Position numbers and translations under genes: made by a program. From Gnetum montanum (lineage: Eukaryota; Streptophyta; Gnetopsida; Gnetales; Gnetaceae), in assembly GCA_015680685.1 (NCBI GenBank), contig MNCI01008058.1, forward strand, positions 123,088 to 165,887: 42,800 bases of DNA. Direction: 5' to 3'. A model generated the notes under the pieces. The model did not search any database, was not told the origin of the DNA, and saw only the letters and a list, made by a program, of their open reading frames with translations. Shown piece after piece: positions 33,385-40,103 of this stretch. Each line of letters opens with the position of its first letter. Within the stretch, counting starts at the first letter, position 1.

Positions 33385-34665
33385 CTATGTCCATTCAACG
33401 CGGGTGTTTTTGCGTAGTAGGTGGTTCATAGGTGTAAGTTTTCCCGTCAAATTTTCTATGAACCTCCTAATGAACTGCAACTGCCCTTGTAACCCTCGGA
33501 GTTCGGTTAGATTGCTAGGTGGTTTTAGGTTCATAATGGCCTTAACTTTATTGTGGTCTACCCGTATCCCTGCCTCTGAGGCTACAAATCCAAGCATTTT
33601 GCCCGTTTTGACGCCGAAAACGCATTTCTTCGGGTTAAGCCTTAGTTCGTATTTTAGACAACGTTTTAATACTAAGTCAAGATCTTGCACGTGTTGTTCT
33701 GGCAATTTTGATTTGACCACTATGTCGTCTACATAATCGTTGAGCGAGTGTAAGATGTAATCGCTGAAAATGTATGTCATCGCTCTTTGATACGTGGCCC
33801 CGACATTCTTGAGACCAAAAGGCATCATTGTATAACAAAAGGTTCCCCAAGGTGTCATGAAAGTCGTTCGGAGCTGGTGTTCTGGATTGATACGTATCTG
33901 GTTATATCATGAGAAGCCTTCCATAAAGGATAATAGGGCATGCCCAGCAGTTGAGTCAACTAGTTGATCAATGCTAGGTAAGGGGAAGTCATCCTTTATG
34001 GTTGCTACGTTAAGGTCCCGGAAGTCAATGCAAAGACGAATGCTTCCGTTCTTCTTTGGGACTATAACCATGTTCGATACCCATTCGGCGTAATCAACAG
34101 CCCTAATGAAACCAGCTTGATAGAGCTTGGTAATCTCACTACGAACTGCTAACGCCACTTCGGGTTTGACCTTTCGTGCTTTCTGTTTTACTGGCCTTAG
34201 TTTCGGGTCAAGGATGATATTGTGCTGGATGATACGGGGGTCTAATCCGGGCATGTCTGTATAAGACCACGCAAATGCCTTCATGTTGTTCTTAATTACG
34301 TCTTCGATGTCTCTAGCCAGACTTGGTTCTAGTAGTGTACTTACCTTTAAGATTTTAGTTTCCTCATTGGGCATGGTGATAGCTGTTTCGGTTAAAGGGT
34401 CCTCGGTAATGTTTTCAGCTTCAATGTCGAGGGATCTTGTCATCCCCTCATATTCGTCGATCGTTTGCTGTGTTGAAGCTATTGTAAAGTCATTTGTCAA
34501 TAAGCTCGTATAGACGAGATTCGCATCGATACTCCTCTCAATTGCGCCGTATGGTCCATCAATGACCAATGGCTCGGTCAAGCACTTGCAATCCATTAGG
34601 CAAGTTCCTGTCAATGAATGGAAAGCCTGGTAAGATAGCGGAGGTCGTTTCAGATCTTTCAGCAA
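33385..34665 (-). pseudogene. Element C: reverse transcriptase
   Basis: N-terminal part 34665-33907 (TEPLVIDGPYGAIERSID; ITEDPLTETAITMPNEE; WVSNMVIVPKKNGSIRLCID) is open, then one stop at 33904-33906 (a GGA to TGA change in SFMEGFSGYNQ judged by copy A). The palm continues 33903-33385 with WGTFCYTMMPFGLKN and active site DYVDDIVVKSK. The thumb reads KTGKMLGFVASEAGI. Length and order fit Ty3/gypsy RT. It would copy element RNA to DNA. The start at 34665 is only the first ATG in the frame; a splice acceptor (cttaccag|gct, about 34628) lies close by. Confidence 0.88.
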
Positions 34666-34704
34666 TCTTTAACGTGCATGTGTGAAAACGAGTTAACGTG
34701 ACAA

Positions 34705-34760
34705 ACGAACGACAGTTTAGTGCCTTACCGGGCAACGAACGGCAGTTTAATGCCGAAATT
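34705..34760. repeat. AGTTTA hairpins upstream of the element C captured gene
   Basis: Two units: gaCAGTTTAGTGCC-TTACC-GGGC and gGCAGTTTAATGCC. They match those of element A at 12785-12925 by position and stem type. Confidence 0.65.
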
Positions 34761-34900
34761 TGTTGTTTATGTTGTTGTTGTGCGTAGATTTTATATCTTT
34801 TTTGAAAAATTTAAAACGAATTCGAAAAAGCGTGAAAAACGAGGCAAAAAGCAAGAAAAACAGAAAAGCGGCGGCGGCGTCAACGTCAGCGTGAACGCGC

Positions 34901-34908
34901 TATAAAAA
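34901..34908 (+). promoter_or_regulatory. TATA box of the element C captured gene
   Basis: TATAAAAA follows a GC-rich stretch (ggcggcggcgtcaacg) and lies 190 bp before the ATG. Copy A has TATATATA at the same place with the same flanks. It points away from RT, so the gene appears to have its own promoter. Confidence 0.65.
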
Positions 34909-34949
34909 GGAAGCGGGGGCGTCATTTTGTCATCTCACTTTTGGAGCGT

Positions 34950-35090
34950 GAGCGTGAACCGAGAGCGAATCCCCAGCGTGAACGCCGAGCCAAACCCCAG
35001 CGTGAACGCTGAGAAGAAACCCCAGCGTGAACACCAAGAGGAAACCCCAGCCGTGCACGCCGAGAAGAAACGCCAGCCGTGCACGCCGAG
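34950..35090 (+). repeat. CCAGCGTGAACGCCGAG array in the 5' leader of the element C captured gene
   Basis: Seven words of the type CCCAGCGTGAACGCcgag or ccagccgtgcacgccgag occur at 20-30 bp spacing, ending one base before the ATG at 35091. They are the same GCGTNNACGC palindrome as in U3. Confidence 0.8.
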
Positions 35091-38000
35091 ATGGGCAGAG
35101 GCAAAGAACTGGAGGGCCGAGGGCAGAAAGGACCTGAACTGACATTCGCGGAGGAGAGCCAGACGATGCTGCAAGGTCTACCCCGCCCGAGCGTCTCCGC
35201 GTGGCCCGGATCTTCTCGCAGGTAGGCCTTTGACCCTGTTTCTATTGATTTTCCATTTTCGCAGTAGGGTTTCGGCGTGCACGCCGAGCGTGAAGGGTTG
35301 TGGCGGCGTGGACTCCGCGTGCGTTGTTTTCGGCGTAGGGTTTTTAGGGTTTAACAGTTTTTTTTTCGCACGCCGGGCGTATACGCCGAGCGTGACTGTT
35401 TTTTCGCACGCCGGGCGTATACGCCGAGCGTGACTGTTTTTTCGCACGCTGGGCGTATACGCCGAGCGTGACTGTTTTTTTTGCACGCTGGGCGTATATG
35501 CCGAGCGTGACTTTTTTTCGCACGCCGGGCGTATACGCCGAGCGTGACTGTTTTTTTTTCGCACGCCGGGCGTATACGCCGAGTGTGACTATTTTTTCGC
35601 ACGCTGAGCGTATACGCCGAGCGTGACTATTTTTTCGCATGCCGGGCGTATACGTCGAGCGTGACTCGGGAATTTTTCTGTAGACGTCCGAAAATATTTT
35701 AACATGATGTTTTGGATATTGACTTTTGGCGTTGTTTAATGGTTTGCAGAGACGTTGAACCTCCTCTTCTTGTGATCGAGCTGGTTGGGGTCCTAACATG
35801 GTTTGGTCCTTTGGAGGGTGGTGATCCGACCCCGAATTTGGTCGTTGAGCATAATGGGGTTTGGTTCCGGGACGGGGCCTGTGAATTTTTAGCCTTCTTG
35901 CTGGATCATTTCGACGTTGTGGTTTGGTCTCATCTAAGCGGAGATGTGGCACGAAGTATTATTGAGGCTATGCTACACGGCGCAGCGGAAGGCGTTAGGA
36001 TTTTCATGGAGGACATTGACGAAGGGCCGTTTATCACCGAAGGTGTTCCCCCTGGTGGTCCGAAATCGACTCGTCCGCTGACCCACGTGTGGGACCAGTT
36101 ACCGCGGGGCCCCAATTACATCAACAACACATTATTCCTGGCAGGTCGTGCGCATACCCTGTTCCAGAATCCGCCTGGCACAGTATACCTGGTGGAAAGG
36201 TAATCTCGTCCTAACTTTAGTTATTCCCTTCTTTCTCACATTCAAACATTTACTCTCGTTTTGACACATGTTTTTGCTCTTCTGCAGACCAAAGATTACG
36301 CCAAATGGGGCCTATGTGGGTGATGATGGGATTGGGTTGGCACGCACGGCCGTGGAAGCGTTCATGGTGGGCCCCACCCTGCGCGGGACTGTTTTGGCTC
36401 ATACTAGGGACGCCATGAGGAATTTCCCCAGGAAATTTTCAAAGGCATTTGCGCAATGTGCTGCACGTGGTTGGTTACACGCTGACTGGGCTCCTAATGG
36501 ACCGATTTTTCCGTCTGCCTCTGATCTGGGCGAAACGTCAAGGTCCAACACTGAAAGTAAGTGGCCAAGTTTTCTAGATTTTGTGTTTGATTTGATCAAT
36601 TGTCAAGTATCACGCTCATATGAGGGTTTTGGGTTTGCCTTTGCAGCCGGCACCACCTCCGATAGGGATTCCGTCATGACTGGGAGGACTGAATCTACCC
36701 TCTCCATGAAATTTGGTGAAACCAGTGCCACTCAGAAGTGGTTGCGAACGAAGGCTTCCCATCTATTGTTGCCTGCTTGGAGCATGTCGGCCTCATGGTG
36801 CTCTTTGTTGCCCCTAGCCCAAATGTTTCCATAGCGGAGATGATTGGGATTGTAGATTCATTCGATAGACCCGTCTCTCGCTATAGCACCCGTATTAGGG
36901 GCGTTAAAGTGATTTTTGAATTGTCACCTCAATTTCTCGCGGATTTGTTTGGCGTACCTGCTAGTGGCATAAAAGTTGTTATGGACAGGACGCATAAAGA
37001 AATTGAGATGGTCCATGATTTAGAGGATTGGCTAGGGATTAGGAAGGGTACCAAAGGGTTCCCAATGCAGGGGAAAACAAAGGTTGAGAAAGTTAATGAA
37101 CTCTACCCCTTATTTAGAGCACGTTTGTTCCCGAAGACGCTATCACAAGTCAAGACTTTCGGTGTTGAAGCAGTGCGAGTTATGCGCACTATTCTAGAGG
37201 CTGGTGTACGTTATAACTGGGCGACTTTTTTATTAGCAGGGATGACCAAAGATATAGAGCGGATGTGTTCAAATATAGAGGCGCAATCCCATTTTACCTT
37301 TGCTTTCTTTGCTGGCTATATCCACCGCTTGGCTGAATTCTTGGTGGTTCGTGGGGAAGGCAAGTTTGTTTTGCATGATAGATATCAGTTATCTCGCCCC
37401 TGGGTGAACCACCTATTTGACACCGCCAAGTCCCAAGACGCCCCCGAGGGGATTGATGAATCCCTTACAATTACCACGGGTGGATCGTCTGGCCCTTCGC
37501 TCCACACACGCGACAGCTTAGGGGTGGAACCCGATGAAGTACCCCCTACTGCAAGGAGGGAGGAGCGAGTGGTGAAGGAAGTAATAGGCAAAGCGAAAAC
37601 CAAATTGGGGAAGTGCGACAGCACAACCGAGGGAACCAGCGAAATTGAGCGGCCTAGAGTAAAGCGGATCCGATTCAAGATTCCTGGTAAACTTCTTGCT
37701 TTTTGTTCTACTTGTCTTACACGTAATTTTAACTGTTATTGGTTGTGTGTAACTGACTTGGCTTGTCTTGAATTGAGCAGTCAAGAGACATGACCTGTAG
37801 CCTATACCAGAAGACGAGGAGCTGACCGACCCGGCGGGAGGCACAAAATTGCTGGAGGAGGAGACCGGAGGAACTGGAGGTACTGAACCCCTGGATGATC
37901 AAGCGGAAACTGAAGAAATGCTTAAAAGCTTTCTTACAGGGGACCTTGACCTGGGAGACCCTCCAACCCAAGAGGAGATCAGAAGGAACGGTATGTCTCA

Positions 38001-39310
38001 TTACTCAGTTTAACAACGTAATGTGTTCCTGGATTACGCTATTATGACTTGTTTTCGTTTGACTCAGGGGAGGGTGAGACCGTCTCAGAGAAGGAACAAG
38101 AGATCCCTCCCGAAGTGCCTCTGAAGGCTAGCTCTTCGCGCACTGATGGACCTTTTACTTGGATGGATATGCCAAGTAAAAGGGATTTGGCTGGGGTGGC
38201 TGAAGAGGTTGTCGAACGGATCGAGAGGATCAACCCCGGCATAGGTACGGATGCATTAAAAGACTTTTACTATATTATAGGTTGATGCCGAATTCTGTTT
38301 GTTCTAACATTTATCTTTTCTTATGGACAGGTGCCCAACTGAGGTGGGACCCTTCTAAGCCCGTTGTTATGGAAAGCTTTCCCACACTATCTCCTGAGAT
38401 TGAACAAGTGCCTAGACCTGTTTATGAAGAGGTAGCGGAGGGCTTCATTCATAATGCCAAGACGGTATGGACGTGCAGGAGATCCATTGAACAGTTATGG
38501 CTTCAAATTCAGGCAAAAGAGAAGGAGAATGCCACATTATCGACGGAACGTGACGATTTGAAAGCGCGATATGAGTTCACTGCAGCTAGATTAAATAATG
38601 ATCGTGCTTGGCAGACCTCCGAGGTCACGTACACAAGGTATTGGAACCTTCTCAATCGCCATGCAGGGCTGATACGAAGGTTAGGGGAGCGCAGAGCCCA
38701 AATCGATTTGCTGAACACCAAGTGTCAAGATTGGAAGGCTTTCGCCTCCAAAGTTCACAAATGGGGGCAAGATGAAAAGAACCATAAACACCAATACAAG
38801 AAGTCGCTAAAAGAGACTTCTATTGAGAAGTGACAGCTAGAGATGTTCGTGGAGGGACTTGGTCTGCGCTCCGCCTTTGACACCTTTGCTCAGAACACGA
38901 CTGTGGAGATGGAGTCTCCAAAACGGCGGATAACAACAGCTTCTGGGGAGGTGTCGGTGGGTGAATTCCCTCTGAAACGCCCCACCTGGTCAGCGGTTGA
39001 TAAGGGCAAGGCTTTGGCTCATATAGACTTGGGTCTGGATGGGACGGATTGGGCTAGTGTTCCTGAAGAGGAGATCCTGCGACGACTTGAATTCGGCCTG
39101 GGGGGACCTCCTATGGTTAGCGCTTTGTCTCTTTTTGTTTTTGGAGTTTGAAATTCCGACATCCACTTTTGCCTTTTTGTTGACCGTTTCCTTTTTTGGT
39201 CTTTTCAGGATGAAGGTGGGGACGAGACTGGCGAAGTTGGCTCCAGTGGAGCAGGGGCGTCTGGTGCTAGTGGGCCTGAGGAGGATGATCCTCATGCCCC
39301 AAACGCTTAG
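35091..39310 (+). pseudogene. Captured FCP1-like gene, eight exons, best copy (element C)
   Basis: Exons: 35091-35221, 35750-36199, 36288-36556, 36647-37686, 37781-37990, 38068-38244, 38331-39115 and 39209-39310. All introns are GT-AG and phases match. The sum is 3164 nt; adding one base missing near 36758 gives 1055 codons. Residues 1-44: MGRGKELEGRG start. 45-280: FCP1/NIF HAD-phosphatase-like, with VIELVGVLTWF, FLLDHFDVVVWSHLS and NNTLFLAGRAHTLFQNPP. The family has Asp at the nucleophile and in NTLLLDDS; here they are Glu and Ala-Gly, so catalysis is unlikely. 284-630: resembles the putative plant transposon protein domain (STRIRGVKVIFELSPQFLADLFG), with basic KRIRFKIP near its end. 630-760: acidic. 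760-1020: coiled coil rich in W and K. 1021-1054: acidic tail. Breaks: the 1-nt deletion, TAG near 37798, TGA near 38832. It is antisense to gag-pol. Confidence 0.82.
35365..35665. repeat. GCGTATACGC palindrome minisatellite in intron 1, element C copy
   Basis: Eight units of 37-42 bp: cgcacgccgGGCGTATACGCCgagcgtgactgtttttt. The perfect palindrome GGCGTATACGCC sits in each unit with only one or two decayed copies. The array occupies most of intron 1, about 145 bp after the donor and 85 bp before the acceptor. Confidence 0.92.
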
Positions 39311-39542
39311 TATTTTAGCATTTTTTTTTTGTTTTTCAATTCAAACCTGTACTGAAACTGTAACTTGAACGTGACGACATTAACAGAGATTGTGGACTGT
39401 ATGTAACAACATGCATATATATCTATATATGTTTTTTTTTGTTTTTTTGATTTTGGGTTTAACATGCCATAGAAATATAAAATATTTTGATTTGTTTTTG
39501 TTTTAAGTGCGATATAGGAAGCGATTAAAAGTAGAATGGAAA

Positions 39543-39800
39543 GCTGATACTAGTTTATGGCCATTTCGGGCCCCATGCGTAGTTTATGGCCATTTCGGGC
39601 CTCATGCGTAACTAAAGAATGTTTTGGAGAACGCGGATAGATTTCTCGGATAACCGATCATTGCTGATCGTGGCTAGTTTTATGTCATTGCGGACATGAT
39701 AGTTTAGTGTCATTTCGGACCGGGAGTGACTCTTGATTGTTTTTGTTGTTTTATCATAGTTTAATGTCATTTCGGACTTTTTATAGTTTAACGTCATTTC
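39543..39800. repeat. AGTTTA hairpins between the captured gene and gag-protease, element C
   Basis: Six units: two TAGTTTATGGCC-ATTTCG-GGCC, then TAGTTTTATGTC-ATTGCG-GAC, TAGTTTAGTGTC-ATTTCG-GAC, TAGTTTAATGTC-ATTTCG-GAC and TAGTTTAACGTC-ATTTCG-GAC. The stem changes from GGCC/GGCC to GTC/GAC while the six-base loop ATTTCG is kept. Confidence 0.88.
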
Positions 39801-40103
39801 GGACTAAGGATTTGCTTTCTATTTTAATTGTTTCTTGATATTCTTTATTTTTAAATCGGCGGATGTACTGACAGGCACTATTTTATACTTAGCGTCTCCC
39901 TCACTGATTATGTTGAATGGCAATTCAGCCCAGGGGATGTTCGCTGGAATGTTTTCGGTGGTTTTACTTTCGAGCGGTTCGTCATTGGTCGTTACTCCTG
40001 CGTTGTCTTCTTCACGAGGCCGCAGGTGTGGTGTGTCAGATAATGGCGTTTCGGTGTTGGGAGACTTTCGATCTGTGACAGGGGGCCTACCATTTGTTGG
40101 CGA

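Noticed and set aside
31148-34665. Possible envelope-like gene after integrase
   Set aside because: Beyond the integrase stop there is only the hairpin-rich 3' UTR and LTR. No membrane segments or signal peptide were seen.
35365-35665. CRISPR-like array of regular repeats and spacers
   Set aside because: Units are tandem with nearly constant spacers, in an intron of a plant retroelement gene. There are no cas genes and the setting is eukaryotic.
35178-35952. Minus-strand ORFs with repeated SRSAYTPGVRKN peptides
   Set aside because: They are translations of the intron 1 minisatellite and of the reverse of exon 2. The plus-strand exon model with matching splice sites explains the region better.
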